A stretch of 64,000 nucleotides of DNA, from the NCBI RefSeq assembly GCF_026241095.1, contig NZ_JAPFGB010000010.1, forward strand, positions 62,001 to 126,000. Direction: 5' to 3'. Below are positions 18,159 to 27,173 of this stretch, in pieces. A model generated the notes under the pieces. It saw nothing but the letters and a program-made list of their open reading frames with translations, searched no databases and was not told the DNA's origin. The stretch's first letter is position 1. Each line of letters opens with the position of its first letter. The position numbers were made by a program, and so were the translations under genes. Origin of the DNA: Saccharopolyspora sp. NFXS83. Lineage in GTDB: Bacteria > Actinomycetota > Actinomycetes > Mycobacteriales > Pseudonocardiaceae.

Positions 18159-20134
18159 GCTCACCGCGACTTCTCAACAACCGCTACGAAATCGGGGACA
18201 CGCTCGGTTATGGCGGTATGTCGGAGGTGCACCGCGGCCGGGACATCCGGCTGGGGCGCGACGTGGCGGTCAAGGTACTGCGTGCCGACCTCGCCCGTGA
18301 TCCGACGTTCCAGCTGCGGTTCCGCCGCGAGGCGCAGAACGCCGCCGCGCTGAACCACCCGGCGATCGTCGCCGTCTACGACACCGGCGAGACGGACACG
18401 GAAGACGACCAGCTCCCGTACATCGTCATGGAGTACGTGGACGGCCGGACGCTGCGCGACATCGTCAAGTCCGAAGGTCCGCTGCCGCCGCGCCGCGCGA
18501 TGGAGGTCATGGCGGACGCCTCGGCGGCGCTGGACTTCAGCCACCGGCACGGCATCGTGCACCGCGACGTGAAGCCCGCCAACATCATGATCACTCGCTC
18601 CGGTGCGGTGAAGGTGATGGACTTCGGCATCGCGCGGGCGCTCGCCGACGGCCAGGCCGCGGTCACCCAGACCGCCGCGGTGATCGGCACCGCCCAGTAC
18701 CTCTCGCCGGAGCAGGCCCGCGGTGAGTCCGTGGACGCCCGATCCGACGTGTACGCGGCGGGCTGCGTGCTGTTCGAGCTGCTGACCTCGGAGCCGCCGT
18801 TCACCGGTGACTCGCCGGTCGCGGTCGCCTACCAGCACGTGCGGGAAGACCCGCGCAAGCCGTCCGACGTGAACTCGACCGTGCCGGCCTCGCTGGACGC
18901 GGTGGTCCTCAAGGCGCTGAGCAAGAACCCGGCGAACCGCTACCAGTCGGCCGCGGAGATGCGCGCCGACCTGGTGCGCGTGCTGTCGGGGCAGCGCCCC
19001 AAGGCTCCGATGATCATGTCGGAGGAGGACCGCACCGCGATGATGGCGCCGCCCGCGGCGACCGAGGTGTTCACGCCGGGCAGGCACCGCTCGCCGGACC
19101 GCCACACCGGCACCACCTCCGCCGTGGCGATCGGCGATGACGACGACGGCAAGCGCCGCCGGAGCTGGCTGATCGCGTTGGTCACCCTGGCCTGCGTCGG
19201 CGTGTTCATCCTGGTGGCGTGGCTCGCGACCAGCCTGTTCGCCGGTCCGGAGCAGCCGAAGAAGACGGCCGTCCCGCCACTGGAGGGCCAGACGACGAGC
19301 GCGGCCAGATCCACGCTCAACTCGATGAACTGGCCGTTCGACATCACCCAGTGCGAGTCGTCCGCCGAGAAGATCGGCACGGTCGTCAAGGTGACGCCGG
19401 CCCCCGGCACCTACGTGGTCAAGGAGAACCAGCGGCTCATCGTCTGCGAAGGCGGCGGCCCCGCGTTCGTCCCCGTGCCGGACCTGTACGGCAAGGACAA
19501 GAGCGAAGCCTCCACGATGCTGCGCGACCTCGGGCTGGTGCTCGGCTTGGACGACCAGGAGACCGAGGTCGAGGACAGCAACCTGGTCGGCAAGATCGTC
19601 GACTGGGACAGCAAGGGCGACGGCGCCGCCCGCGGCACCACGATCAACGTGACCGTCGGCAAGGAGATCGCGAAGTCCCAGGTCCCGGACGTGCGCAGCC
19701 TGTCCTACGACCAGGCCAAGAGCAATCTGGAAGCGGCCGGGTTCAAGGTCAAGCGCGAGGAGCGCGACTCGGACCAGGAAGCGAACACCGTCCTGGAGCA
19801 GTCCCCGTCGGCGGGCGAGAGCGTCCGGAAGGGCTCCGAGATCACCCTGGTCGTCTCGAACGGCGCGCAGCTCACCATGCCGTCGCTGACCGGCAAGTCG
19901 AAGGACGAGGCCGAGAAGGCGCTCAAGCAGATGGGCTGGAACGGCTCGATCCAGGAGCAGGAGACCGAGACCGACGACCTCAGCAAGGACGACAAGGTCA
20001 TCGGCAGCTCTCCCGCGGAGGGCCAGAAGATCGGCAAGAACCAGACGGTGACCTTGCAGATCGGCAAGTACGACTCGAATCCGAGCACGAGCAACCCGCC
20101 CACGTCGGACGGCCTGTTCCCGCCGTTCGGCTGA
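18155..20134 (+). CDS. pknB: PknB: transmembrane Ser/Thr kinase with four PASTA domains
   Basis: A 659-residue receptor kinase. Kinase motifs: LGYGGMSEV (18-26), Lys40, HRDVKPAN (136-143), DFG (156-158), [11 protein letters not shown] membrane helix lies near 331-355 and four extracellular PASTA units follow (starting at [49 protein letters not shown]), which bind muropeptides or lipid II. It regulates growth, division and cell-wall synthesis, with CwlM among known substrates in mycobacteria. It starts inside the pknA stop (ATGA) and is the last gene of the operon; 150 bases downstream lies a parS site. Confidence 0.97.
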   Translation: MSSPRLLNNRYEIGDTLGYGGMSEVHRGRDIRLGRDVAVKVLRADLARDPTFQLRFRREAQNAAALNHPAIVAVYDTGETDTEDDQLPYIVMEYVDGRTLRDIVKSEGPLPPRRAMEVMADASAALDFSHRHGIVHRDVKPANIMITRSGAVKVMDFGIARALADGQAAVTQTAAVIGTAQYLSPEQARGESVDARSDVYAAGCVLFELLTSEPPFTGDSPVAVAYQHVREDPRKPSDVNSTVPASLDAVVLKALSKNPANRYQSAAEMRADLVRVLSGQRPKAPMIMSEEDRTAMMAPPAATEVFTPGRHRSPDRHTGTTSAVAIGDDDDGKRRRSWLIALVTLACVGVFILVAWLATSLFAGPEQPKKTAVPPLEGQTTSAARSTLNSMNWPFDITQCESSAEKIGTVVKVTPAPGTYVVKENQRLIVCEGGGPAFVPVPDLYGKDKSEASTMLRDLGLVLGLDDQETEVEDSNLVGKIVDWDSKGDGAARGTTINVTVGKEIAKSQVPDVRSLSYDQAKSNLEAAGFKVKREERDSDQEANTVLEQSPSAGESVRKGSEITLVVSNGAQLTMPSLTGKSKDEAEKALKQMGWNGSIQEQETETDDLSKDDKVIGSSPAEGQKIGKNQTVTLQIGKYDSNPSTSNPPTSDGLFPPFG

Positions 20135-20284
20135 CGTCCGCATCGTCGGAGTACCCGGAGGCGCTTCGCGGATCCGGCGCGGTTCGCCCTCGCTCCGCGG
20201 GGAACGAGCCCGCCACCGCGAGCCCTCCGGGCATTGTCGCGTCCGGAGGCCGATCGGCTCCGAGTAGCACGCGCTCGACGTCGC

Positions 20285-20298
20285 GTTTCACGTGGAAC
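20285..20298. other. parS site (GTTTCACGTGGAAC), distal copy
   Basis: This 14-mer is the reverse complement of GTTCCACGTGAAAC, the variant present three times in the cluster upstream of rsmG. It lies in the 197-base gap between convergent pknB and pabA, about 25 kb from the main parS cluster. ParB binding is inferred from the sequence match. Confidence 0.8.
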
Positions 20299-20331
20299 CG
20301 GCGTTCTAGGTGGTCAGCGCAGCGAAAAGGA

Positions 20332-20976
20332 TCAAGAGCGGTGCGCGGCGGCGGCCAGCGAGCGCATGCCGCGCTCCAGCTCGTCCACCAGCTCCGCGCG
20401 GACCGGGTGGCCGGCGGCGGCCATCCAGTTCGCCAGCATCCGGTGCCCGCCGTCGGTGAGCACCGACTCCGGGTGGAACTGCACGCCCTCGATGGGCAGT
20501 TCGCGGTGCCGCATGCCCATCACGATGCCGCTGCCGGTGTGCGCGGTGACCTCGAAGTCCGCGGGCACGCTCACCGCGCGCACGATCAGCGAGTGGTAGC
20601 GCGTGGCCACGAACGGCTGCGGCAACCCGGCGAACACGCCCGCACCGGAGTGCTCGATCAGCGAGGTCTTGCCGTGCAGCAGTTCCGGCGCGCGCTCGAC
20701 GACGCCGCCCCAAGCCGCACCGATCGCCTGGTGCCCCAGGCACACGCCGAACAGCGGGCGCCGGTCGGCGGCGCAGGTCTCCACGAGCTCCATCGACCGC
20801 CCCGCCCGATCCGGCGTGCCGGGTCCCGGGCTGAGCAGGATGCCATCGGCGGCGGCCACGTCCTCGTCGGTGACGGCGTCGTTGCGCCGCACCACGCAGT
20901 CCGCGCCCAGCTGGGCGAGGTACTGCACGAGGTTGTAGACGAAGCTGTCGTAGTTGTCGACGACGAGTACGCGCAC
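20332..20976 (-). CDS. pabA: Class I glutamine amidotransferase (PabA/TrpG)
   Basis: A 214-residue amidotransferase subunit that supplies ammonia for aminodeoxychorismate or anthranilate synthesis. LLSPGPGTPDRAG is the oxyanion strand, GVCLGHQAIG holds the catalytic Cys, and EGVQFHPESVLT gives the His-Glu pair. The gene beside pknB in actinomycetes is conserved (Rv0013 position). No PabB or TrpE partner is in the window, so use in folate versus tryptophan synthesis cannot be told; dual use is common. Starts at ATG 20976, 23 bases after the stop of the 51-residue membrane protein. Confidence 0.9.
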   Translation of the reverse strand: MRVLVVDNYDSFVYNLVQYLAQLGADCVVRRNDAVTDEDVAAADGILLSPGPGTPDRAGRSMELVETCAADRRPLFGVCLGHQAIGAAWGGVVERAPELLHGKTSLIEHSGAGVFAGLPQPFVATRYHSLIVRAVSVPADFEVTAHTGSGIVMGMRHRELPIEGVQFHPESVLTDGGHRMLANWMAAAGHPVRAELVDELERGMRSLAAAAHRS

Positions 20977-20999
20977 GCCGTCAGCCTACCGGCGCGGCA

Positions 21000-21155
21000 T
21001 CACACCGTGGTGACGTCGTTGAATGGCAGCAGCGGTTCCAGCCACGGGAACACCACGAACAGCAGCAACGCCACCACCATCAGCACCAGCACCACCGCTT
21101 CGACGATCTTCACCGGTGCCGGTCCCGGAAGGCGCCGCCAGATCCAGCCGTACAT
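21000..21155 (-). CDS. Small single-pass membrane protein (51 residues)
   Basis: The frame opens with MYGWIWRRLPGP, has one hydrophobic helix (VEAVVLVLMVVALLLFVVF, residues about 18-36) and ends PFNDVTTV. AGGAG lies five bases before the ATG, and the ATG shares a base with the sortase stop (TGATG), so it is translationally coupled to srtE. Positive residues before the helix suggest the N-terminus faces the cytoplasm. I know no family; location suggests a partner of the sortase. Too small for most gene callers. Confidence 0.7.
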   Translation of the reverse strand: MYGWIWRRLPGPAPVKIVEAVVLVLMVVALLLFVVFPWLEPLLPFNDVTTV

Positions 21156-21994
21156 CAGGACTCCTCCAGCTCAGGTGGCCGCAGCTCCCGGTGCACCGGG
21201 TCCTTCGGGTACTGCTTGACCAGCACGCCGTGCACGATCAGCCGCTGCGCGGCGGAGAACCGCGGGTGGCAGGTGGTGAGCGTGATCAGCCTGGTCTGCT
21301 GGTCGGTCGGGAGCGCGTCGCGCGGGCGCCCCGGCACCGGGTAGATCACCTCGCCCTGCTCGGGCCGCACGATCTCCTGCCCCGACACGCCCCGGTACGG
21401 TCCGCCGATCGGGGCGACTCCCGCGCATCGCGGATCGGCGGCCGGGTCCCAGTCCGCGACCTGCTCGCGCATCGGCAGCACCCGGTAGACGTACCAGTCC
21501 GAAGCGGTCTCCACGATCAGCGCGTCGCACGCGACGAGCCGGTCGAGGTCGCCGAAGGGGGCGCCCTTGCCGATGCGGTGCCCCGCGATGGCGAGGTTGC
21601 CCTGCTCCCCCGGCAATGCGGTGCCCGCGTAGTGGCCGGGGCCCGCGGCGAGGGTCTTCGCGTCGGTGCCCTCCAGCACGGTGTAGCGGAAGCCGGGGCC
21701 GAACGCCGGGATGTAGAGCTCGGCGAAGCCCTCCCCCGCCGTCGCCGGTGCCGGCGGTGCTTCGGGTGCGCGCTGGTCCCACTGCGCGCGCAGCCGATCA
21801 CTCGCCTCGGCTTGCCGGTGGGCGCTGAACCAGTCGGTGACGTGCACGGCGTAGAAGACGAACAGCAGCAGGACCAGCCCGAGGGTGATCAACACCTCGC
21901 CGCCGATCCGGATGCCGCCGCGCAGCCGCTCACCTCGACGATCCGGCGGTGGGGCCGCCACTACCTCGGACGTTTCCAACGGTATCCCTCTCAT
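21155..21994 (-). CDS. srtE: Class E sortase
   Basis: A 279-residue membrane transpeptidase. A hydrophobic helix (GEVLITLGLVLLLFVFYAV, about 32-50) anchors the catalytic domain outside. NLAIAGHRIGKGAPFGDL holds the catalytic His, LITLTTCHPRFSAAQRLIVHG the Cys (TLTTCHP) and the Arg. Class E enzymes attach LAxTG-type proteins to the cell wall in high-GC Gram-positives; no substrate is evident here. I start at ATG 21994, after a weak AGG; GTGs at 21997 and 22000 are alternatives, and the ATG of the longer frame (22228) would overrun the divergent promoter region. Confidence 0.88.
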   Translation of the reverse strand: MRGIPLETSEVVAAPPPDRRGERLRGGIRIGGEVLITLGLVLLLFVFYAVHVTDWFSAHRQAEASDRLRAQWDQRAPEAPPAPATAGEGFAELYIPAFGPGFRYTVLEGTDAKTLAAGPGHYAGTALPGEQGNLAIAGHRIGKGAPFGDLDRLVACDALIVETASDWYVYRVLPMREQVADWDPAADPRCAGVAPIGGPYRGVSGQEIVRPEQGEVIYPVPGRPRDALPTDQQTRLITLTTCHPRFSAAQRLIVHGVLVKQYPKDPVHRELRPPELEES

Positions 21995-22043
21995 CACGAC
22001 CTGTGCCGCACCGGCGAAGGGGTGTTCGGTCAGGCGCGCGATT

Positions 22044-22053
22044 ACGTTAACGT
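22044..22053. promoter_or_regulatory. ACGTTAACGT palindrome in the srtE-crgA divergent region
   Basis: A perfect 10-base palindrome sits 50 bases upstream of the sortase start and about 190 bases upstream of crgA. It is in the most AT-rich part of the interval, where promoter elements for srtE would be expected. Confidence 0.35.
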
Positions 22054-22242
22054 GTGAGTGGAGAACGAGACGCGTCGTGATCGGTTCCGCTGGCGTGGGC
22101 CAGGCCCGCTCCGATACGTCGGCCGGGCCGTCCCGGAGCGGCGGACCGGGGCCGCCGCCGGTCGGTTCCGGATCCCCCGGCGCGTTCACCGCCGCCGAGC
22201 AGGCTCGGACGCTGCCGGCCCGCACCACCTGGCGAGGACATC

Positions 22243-22512
22243 ATGCCGAAGTCAAAGGTCCGCAAGAAGGACTCCTCTTCCACCCCGGTCGCGGATCGCC
22301 GCACGCCGGTGAAGGCGAAGTCGGTCGGCCCGTCGCACCCGATCTACGTGGTCGTGATGCTCGGCGTGATGCTGATCGGCTTGCTGTGGCTGGTCGTGAA
22401 CTACCTGGCGGGCGAGCAGATCCCGTTCATGGCGGAGCTGGGCGCGTGGAACTTCGCGGTCGGTTTCGCGTTCATCATCGTCGGCCTGCTGATGACGATG
22501 CGGTGGCGCTGA
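22243..22512 (+). CDS. crgA: CrgA cell division protein
   Basis: An 89-residue protein with two membrane helices ([23 protein letters not shown] and [16 protein letters not shown]) separated by a short loop, after a basic N-terminus beginning MPKSKVRKK. This architecture is diagnostic of the actinobacterial CrgA family (Rv0011c), a small FtsZ/FtsI-associated divisome protein that coordinates septation. It lies beside the srtE and PH-like genes as in related genomes. Confidence 0.95.
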   Translation: MPKSKVRKKDSSSTPVADRRTPVKAKSVGPSHPIYVVVMLGVMLIGLLWLVVNYLAGEQIPFMAELGAWNFAVGFAFIIVGLLMTMRWR

Positions 22513-22624
22513 GCCGTTCCGCGTTCCGGAACCCGCGCACGCGTCGTCCCACTTCCGTGTTCGTGATGTTCACGCGCACGTTGGACCCGGGTCACCGAAC
22601 AACACGCGTGTAAGTCATCCCCAG

Positions 22625-22646
22625 TGTGGACAACTCCTGTGGACAA
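22625..22646 (-). promoter_or_regulatory. Pair of perfect DnaA boxes
   Basis: TGTGGACAA occurs at 22625-22633 and again at 22638-22646, 13 bases apart and in the same orientation. Reversed this is TTGTCCACA, the form used in the oriC of this window. They precede the PH-like gene start by 40 bases, so DnaA could regulate it or titrate there. Confidence 0.7.
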
Positions 22647-22685
22647 CTCCGTTCGGTGCAGGTTCGAAACACCACCGAGGTGGCC

Positions 22686-23090
22686 GTGAACACCTTCCGC
22701 GAGTGGTCGACTCCGCTCGGTCTGATCAGCTGCGGGTGGGCGCTCGCCGCGTGCAGCGCGGCCTGGTGGTGGCTCGCCGAGACACCGACCGACCGGCTGT
22801 TCGTCGGCGTGCTCACCGTCGTGCTGGCCGTCGCCTCCGGCTGCGGCAGCGTGCTGCGACCGCGGCTGCGCGCCGATCCGTCGGGCATCGCGCTGCGCGG
22901 GTTCACCGGCACCCGCCACCACCCGTGGTCGCAGGTCAGGTTCCAGGTGCGTTCCCGCCAGCGCCTCGGTCTCACGTCGTCGACGCTGGAACTGGACACC
23001 GAGTCGGGTGAGCTCGTCGTCCTGGGCAAGCTCGACCTCGGCGAGGATCCGCAGGACGTCGCCGACGCCCTGGAGGACCTGCGGGCTTGA
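22686..23090 (+). CDS. PH-like domain membrane protein
   Basis: A 134-residue protein with two N-terminal membrane helices (LISCGWALAACSAAWWWLA; LFVGVLTVVLAVASGCG) followed by a PH-like domain (LRADPSGIALRGFTGTRHHPWSQVRF..LELDTESGELVVLG). This matches the actinobacterial family represented by Rv0010c. Role unknown. GTG 22686 has GAGG eight bases upstream; starting at 22626 instead would overlap the DnaA boxes and add residues outside the family. Confidence 0.8.
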   Translation: MNTFREWSTPLGLISCGWALAACSAAWWWLAETPTDRLFVGVLTVVLAVASGCGSVLRPRLRADPSGIALRGFTGTRHHPWSQVRFQVRSRQRLGLTSSTLELDTESGELVVLGKLDLGEDPQDVADALEDLRA

Positions 23091-23111
23091 AGCGCCGCAG
23101 GCGCTCGAACG

Positions 23112-24020
23112 TCACTGCGGGATGCACCGCATGGGCGTGCAGGCCCACTCGCCCAGCTGCACGTCGCGGAAGACCAGCAGCACCAGCAGCAGCACCAGCA
23201 GTCCGCCGAGCGCACCGGCCTGCACGGCCGTCCGCCGCTCCCGCGGCGCGTACACCAGCGCCGCGGTCGCCGCCCCGCCCAGCACGAGCCCGCCGAGGTG
23301 GCCGAGCAGCGAGATGCCGGGCAGCGACACGCTCAGCACGATGTTCAGCGCGATCACGATGAGGACCGGGCGCAGGCTCACCTTCAGCCGCAGCGCCGCA
23401 ACGGCGATGCCGCCCATCAGGCCGTACACCGCGCCGGAGGCACCCGCGACGGAGCTGTCGAGTCCGTCGAACAGGAACACCGCGGCGCTGCCGCCCAGCA
23501 GGGCCAGCAGGTAGACGGCCGTGAAGCGCAGTCGCCCCAACACCGTCTCCAGGTCCCGCCCGATGACCCACAGCGCCACCATGTTCAGCAGCAGGTGGAT
23601 CGGGCCGAAGTGCAGGAAGCCCGAGGTGAACAGGCGGATCCACTCACCGCCCGCCACGGCGACCGGCCACAGCGAGAACTGGTTGAACAGCTCCGAGCTC
23701 AGGTAGTTCTGGAAGTTTCCGGACTGGATCGCCGTCACGGCGTAGGCCAGGACGTTGAGCACGATCAGCACCGGCACCACGATCGGCTTACCGCCGATCC
23801 GGGCGCCCGCGACGGTCACGGCCTCGCGACCGCCGCGGCGGCTCTGCGCCAGGCAGTCCACGCAGTGGTAACCGACGGAGGCTTCGCTCAAGCACTCCGG
23901 GCAGGCCGGGCGTTCGCACCGGGTGCAGCGCAACCCGGTCGGGCGGTCGGGGTGCCTGGCGCAGAACCGCTGCTGCGCGGCTTCCTCCGGACCGGCGGGT
24001 TGACCGGGGGGAACGCTCAT
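23112..24020 (-). CDS. Rhomboid-family intramembrane serine protease with zinc-ribbon N-terminus
   Basis: A 302-residue protein. Residues 19-57 hold a zinc-binding cluster (CARHP, CTRCERPACPECL, CVDC). The membrane domain has about seven helices with WIRLFTSGFLHFGPIHLLLNM, the catalytic GASGAVYG serine, and LGHLGGLVLGG bearing the histidine. Rhomboids cleave membrane helices; substrates are unknown. The C-terminus ends near VFRDVQLGEWACTPMRC. It starts two bases after the ppiA stop, so the two are probably co-transcribed. Confidence 0.9.
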   Translation of the reverse strand: MSVPPGQPAGPEEAAQQRFCARHPDRPTGLRCTRCERPACPECLSEASVGYHCVDCLAQSRRGGREAVTVAGARIGGKPIVVPVLIVLNVLAYAVTAIQSGNFQNYLSSELFNQFSLWPVAVAGGEWIRLFTSGFLHFGPIHLLLNMVALWVIGRDLETVLGRLRFTAVYLLALLGGSAAVFLFDGLDSSVAGASGAVYGLMGGIAVAALRLKVSLRPVLIVIALNIVLSVSLPGISLLGHLGGLVLGGAATAALVYAPRERRTAVQAGALGGLLVLLLVLLVFRDVQLGEWACTPMRCIPQ

Positions 24021-24021
24021 G

Positions 24022-24576
24022 TCACTCGCCGAGCTCCACGGAGACCTTCTCGATCACGATGTCGGTCAGCGGACGGTCCTGCGCGCCGGTCGCGGTGTGC
24101 GCGATGGCGTCCACGACCTCGCGGGACTCCTGGTCGGCGACCTCACCGAAGATCGTGTGCTTGTAGTTCAGGTGCGGCGTGCGCGCCACGGTGATGAAGA
24201 ACTGCGAACCGTTCATGTTCGGCCGGCCGGGGTTCGCCATGCCCAGCACGTACGGCTTGTCGAACTGCAGCTCCGGGTGGAACTCGTCGACGAACTCGTA
24301 GCCGGGGCCGCCGCGGCCGGTGCCGGTCGGGTCGCCGGTCTGGATCATGAAGCCGTCGATGACCCGGTGGAAGATCACGCCGTCGAAGAAGGGGCCGGAG
24401 CGCTCCCCGCGCGCGTTCGGGTTCGTGTACTCCTTGGTGCCCTCGGCGAGGCCCACGAAGTTGCCGACGGTTTTCGGCGCCTGGTTCGGGAAGAGTTCGA
24501 CCCGGATGTCGCCCTGCGAGGTGTGCAGGGTCGCGGTCACGGTCTTCCCGACGAGCGATCCGTTGTCTTCAGCCAC
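24022..24576 (-). CDS. ppiA: PpiA: cyclophilin-type peptidyl-prolyl isomerase
   Basis: A 184-residue cyclophilin. Key motifs: FFDGVIFHRVIDGFMIQTGD (catalytic Arg), GSQFFITVARTPHLN (Phe and Leu of the proline pocket) and HTIFGEV. It catalyses prolyl cis/trans isomerisation in the cytosol, as no signal peptide is present. GTG 24576 aligns with the family N-terminus; ATG 24585 would add three residues. Confidence 0.95.
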   Translation of the reverse strand: MAEDNGSLVGKTVTATLHTSQGDIRVELFPNQAPKTVGNFVGLAEGTKEYTNPNARGERSGPFFDGVIFHRVIDGFMIQTGDPTGTGRGGPGYEFVDEFHPELQFDKPYVLGMANPGRPNMNGSQFFITVARTPHLNYKHTIFGEVADQESREVVDAIAHTATGAQDRPLTDIVIEKVSVELGE

Positions 24577-24702
24577 GCAACCCATCCTGCCATCGGAAAG
24601 CGGGAACCACGTGCCTGGGTGCAGTATTGGTGGTGATCGTCGCGTGCCGGTTACCGTCGGCACGGCAGGACGACCGGTGAACGCCGGCCAAGGAGGCACA
24701 CG

Positions 24703-25254
24703 ATGGACGAGGTGGAGGCGATGGCCCGAACTGGTGAGAACGTGGGCAGGGCGGTCGGCACGGGAGTGCGCACCGCGCGCGAAGGTGCCGTCCGTGCGGG
24801 CAAGGCTGGTCGTACCGCGACCAAGCAGGCCATTCTTCGCGCGGAACAGGAGCTCACCGAACGCGGACTCTCCCCGGAGCACCTGCCGGAGCTGCTCGCC
24901 CAGAAGGCCACCGGGCTCTCCCGCGAGGACCTCGCCGAGCGCAGCCGGAAGGCGCGCAAGCAGTGGGAGAAGACCCGCAAGGACTGGGACAAGAAGACCG
25001 CGAAGTCGCGCAAGCGGCTCGCGAAGAACGCGGAGCAGGCCCGCAAGGAGCTCGCCTCCCGGATCGACCCGACGCCGAAGCCGCGGCGGAAGTGGCCGTG
25101 GGTGCTGCTGGTGCTGGCCGCACTCGCCGGTGTGGCCGTGGTCGCGCTGTCGCGTCGCCCGGAGGAGCTGCCGATCGCCGAGGCGGAGGACTTCCCGACG
25201 CACGAGGACGGCCTGTCGCGCAACCCCGGTGCGCGTCCCGACGCGGACCTCTGA
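24703..25254 (+). CDS. Coiled-coil membrane protein of unknown function
   Basis: A 183-residue protein starting eight bases after AAGGAGG. Residues 15-125 are charged and helix-forming (SREDLAERSRKARKQWEKTR, KDWDKKTAKSRKRLAKNAEQ) and probably coiled coil. One membrane helix follows (WPWVLLVLAALAGVAVVAL, about 131-149), then an acidic tail. Similar proteins occur next to ppiA in related actinomycetes; no function is established. A strong stem-loop lies immediately downstream. Confidence 0.8.
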   Translation: MDEVEAMARTGENVGRAVGTGVRTAREGAVRAGKAGRTATKQAILRAEQELTERGLSPEHLPELLAQKATGLSREDLAERSRKARKQWEKTRKDWDKKTAKSRKRLAKNAEQARKELASRIDPTPKPRRKWPWVLLVLAALAGVAVVALSRRPEELPIAEAEDFPTHEDGLSRNPGARPDADL

Positions 25255-25262
25255 GAACGAAC

Positions 25263-25298
25263 CGACGCGGCGGCGCCCCCAGGGGTGCCGCCGCGTCG
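25263..25298 (+). terminator. Terminator after the coiled-coil membrane protein
   Basis: A perfect 12-base stem (25263-25274 with 25287-25298) encloses a second CCCC/GGGG pairing. It begins nine bases after the stop codon. Confidence 0.75.
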
Positions 25299-25338
25299 TC
25301 GTCTCCGCCCGGCGCCCGGCGCGCGTAATGTCGATCTA

Positions 25339-25839
25339 GTGACTGATGAGAACGCACCCCAGCTGGCTCTGGACCACTCGACCTTCGTCGAGGCGGCCCC
25401 GGAACGGATCTACCCATTGATGAGCGACATCACGCGGTTCGGCGAGTGGAGCCCGGAGAGCACCGGCGGCGAGTGGCTGACGGGCGCCCCGGGAGAGGTC
25501 GGCTCCCGGTTCCGCGGGGACAACAGCAACGGCGAGCGCGACTGGTCCAGCGAGTGCGAGGTCGTCGCCGCCGAGCCCGGCAAGCGCTTCGCCTTCTGCG
25601 TGGTGACCGGTTCGGAGCGCACCAACAACTCCGTGTGGTCGTTCGAGGTCGAGCCGGAGGGCTCGGGCTCCCGGCTCACCCAGCGGTACGTGCTGCACGA
25701 GCTGACCGGGCCGATCAGGGAGTTCCTCGACCAGCAGGAGGACGGTGGCGCGCAGTTCATCGCCACCCGCACCGAGCTGCTCCGCGACGCGCTGCGCCAG
25801 ACCGTGGAAGGCATCAAGAAGACCGCCGAGCAGAACTGA
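25339..25839 (+). CDS. SRPBCC (START-like) family protein
   Basis: A 166-residue protein of the polyketide cyclase/dehydrase superfamily: FVEAAPERIYPLMSDITRFGEWSPES is the conserved N-terminal strand-helix, with VWSFEVEPEGSGSRLTQRYV and a long C-terminal helix completing the helix-grip fold. Such proteins bind hydrophobic ligands; no catalytic residue pattern fixes a role. GTG 25339 gives the family start; the ATG at 25285 lies inside the preceding terminator, arguing against it. Confidence 0.8.
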   Translation: MTDENAPQLALDHSTFVEAAPERIYPLMSDITRFGEWSPESTGGEWLTGAPGEVGSRFRGDNSNGERDWSSECEVVAAEPGKRFAFCVVTGSERTNNSVWSFEVEPEGSGSRLTQRYVLHELTGPIREFLDQQEDGGAQFIATRTELLRDALRQTVEGIKKTAEQN

Positions 25840-25843
25840 GCAC

Positions 25844-25876
25844 GCCGGTGGCGCCGCTCGAGTCGGCGCCACCGGC
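25844..25876. terminator. Bidirectional stem-loop between convergent genes
   Basis: GCCGGTGGCGCCG pairs perfectly with CGGCGCCACCGGC around a 7-base loop, between the stops of the SRPBCC gene and the leftward MFS gene. Confidence 0.8.
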
Positions 25877-25916
25877 TGCTCGCCTCCGGCAGCCGGGCGG
25901 TGGGCCGTCCTGGTGT

Positions 25917-27173
25917 TCAAGCGGCCCCGGAGGTTTCGACGCCGGGCCGGCTCCCAGCGCGTTGCGGCGTGCGGACCAGCGCGATCCCCACCGCTCCGAG
26001 CACCCCGACCGCCGCGTACGCGTAGAAGCCCCACGGGTAGGCGATCCCCGCGGTGAGCAGCGCGCCGCCCAGCAGCGGTCCGCAGATCGCTCCGATCCGC
26101 CCGACCCCCGACGCCCAGCCGAGCCCGGTGGCCCGCGCTTCCGCCGGGTACGCGCGCCCGATGTAGGCGTAGACGAGCACCTGGGCGCTGAACACGAACG
26201 CGCCGGCGAGGAACACGACCACGTACACGCCCGCGCCGGGCAGCCGGATGCTCAGCGCGGCGAGGAACACGGCCGCCGCCGCGAACCAGACGACCGTCAC
26301 CGGCCGGATCGAGGCGCGGTCGGCGACGTAACCGGCGACGACGAGCCCGACCACGGCACCCAGGTTCAGCGTGAGCAGCAGCCCGAGGGCCGCGCCGAGC
26401 GGATACCCGGCCGCCCGCATGATCTCCGGGAGCCAGGTGTTGAGCCCGTACACCAGCAGCAGGCCCATGAACGCGGCCATCCAGAACGCGAGGGTGCTGC
26501 GCGCGAAGCCGCCGCGGAACAGCGAGGCGACGGTGTCCAGGCCGCCGCGCAGTCCTGCCCCGGCGGTCGCGGAACGCTCGAACGACTCGGATTCCGGCAG
26601 GTAGCGCGCCATCAGCGGCACCAGCAGCAGCGCCGGCGCCGCTCCGAGCAGGAACATCCACCGCCAGCCCAGCGAGGGCAGCACCAGGATGCCGAGCACC
26701 GCGGTGAGCACGGCGCCCACGTGGTAGCCGGTCATGATCGTGGTGCTGGCACCGCCGTTGCGGCCGGGCCGCGAGTGCTCGGTGACGAGCGCGATGGCCG
26801 TGGGCACGCAACCGCCGAGGCCCACCCCGGCGAGGAAGCGCAGCACGCCGAAGATCAGCAGCGACGGCGCGGCGGCGCACAGCGCGGTGAGCAGCGAGAA
26901 GCTGACCACCGAGAGGATCAGCGCTTTGCGGCGGCCGATGACGTCGGTGATGGTGCCGATGGCGAGCGCGCCCAGGACCATGCCCAGCAGCCCCGCGGTG
27001 GAGGCCAGCGACGCGGTCGCCGGGGTCAGCCCCCACTGCCCGAGGTCCAGCAGCGTCGGCAGCACGCTGCCCAGCACCACCAGGTCGAACCCGTCGAGCA
27101 GCACCGCGCTCCAGCACAGCGGCACGACCCATCCGGCGTGCGCGGCTCGTCCAGCGTCGGTTCCGGTAGCCAC
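25917..27173 (-). CDS. MFS transporter, aromatic-acid:proton symporter-like
   Basis: A 418-residue, 12-helix carrier. DGFDLVVLGSVLPTLL in helix 1 and GTITDVIGRRKAL between helices 2 and 3 are signatures of the AAHS (4-hydroxybenzoate/aromatic acid) branch; GWRWMFLLGAAPALLLVPLM and a second-half GYVADRASIRP follow. GTG 27173 has GGAGG five bases upstream; the frame open to 27404 reads Arg/Pro-rich and is unlikely. The presence of a PcaD-like hydrolase elsewhere in the window fits aromatic-acid uptake, but the genes are 16 kb apart. Substrate not provable from sequence. Confidence 0.85.
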   Translation of the reverse strand: MATGTDAGRAAHAGWVVPLCWSAVLLDGFDLVVLGSVLPTLLDLGQWGLTPATASLASTAGLLGMVLGALAIGTITDVIGRRKALILSVVSFSLLTALCAAAPSLLIFGVLRFLAGVGLGGCVPTAIALVTEHSRPGRNGGASTTIMTGYHVGAVLTAVLGILVLPSLGWRWMFLLGAAPALLLVPLMARYLPESESFERSATAGAGLRGGLDTVASLFRGGFARSTLAFWMAAFMGLLLVYGLNTWLPEIMRAAGYPLGAALGLLLTLNLGAVVGLVVAGYVADRASIRPVTVVWFAAAAVFLAALSIRLPGAGVYVVVFLAGAFVFSAQVLVYAYIGRAYPAEARATGLGWASGVGRIGAICGPLLGGALLTAGIAYPWGFYAYAAVGVLGAVGIALVRTPQRAGSRPGVETSGAA

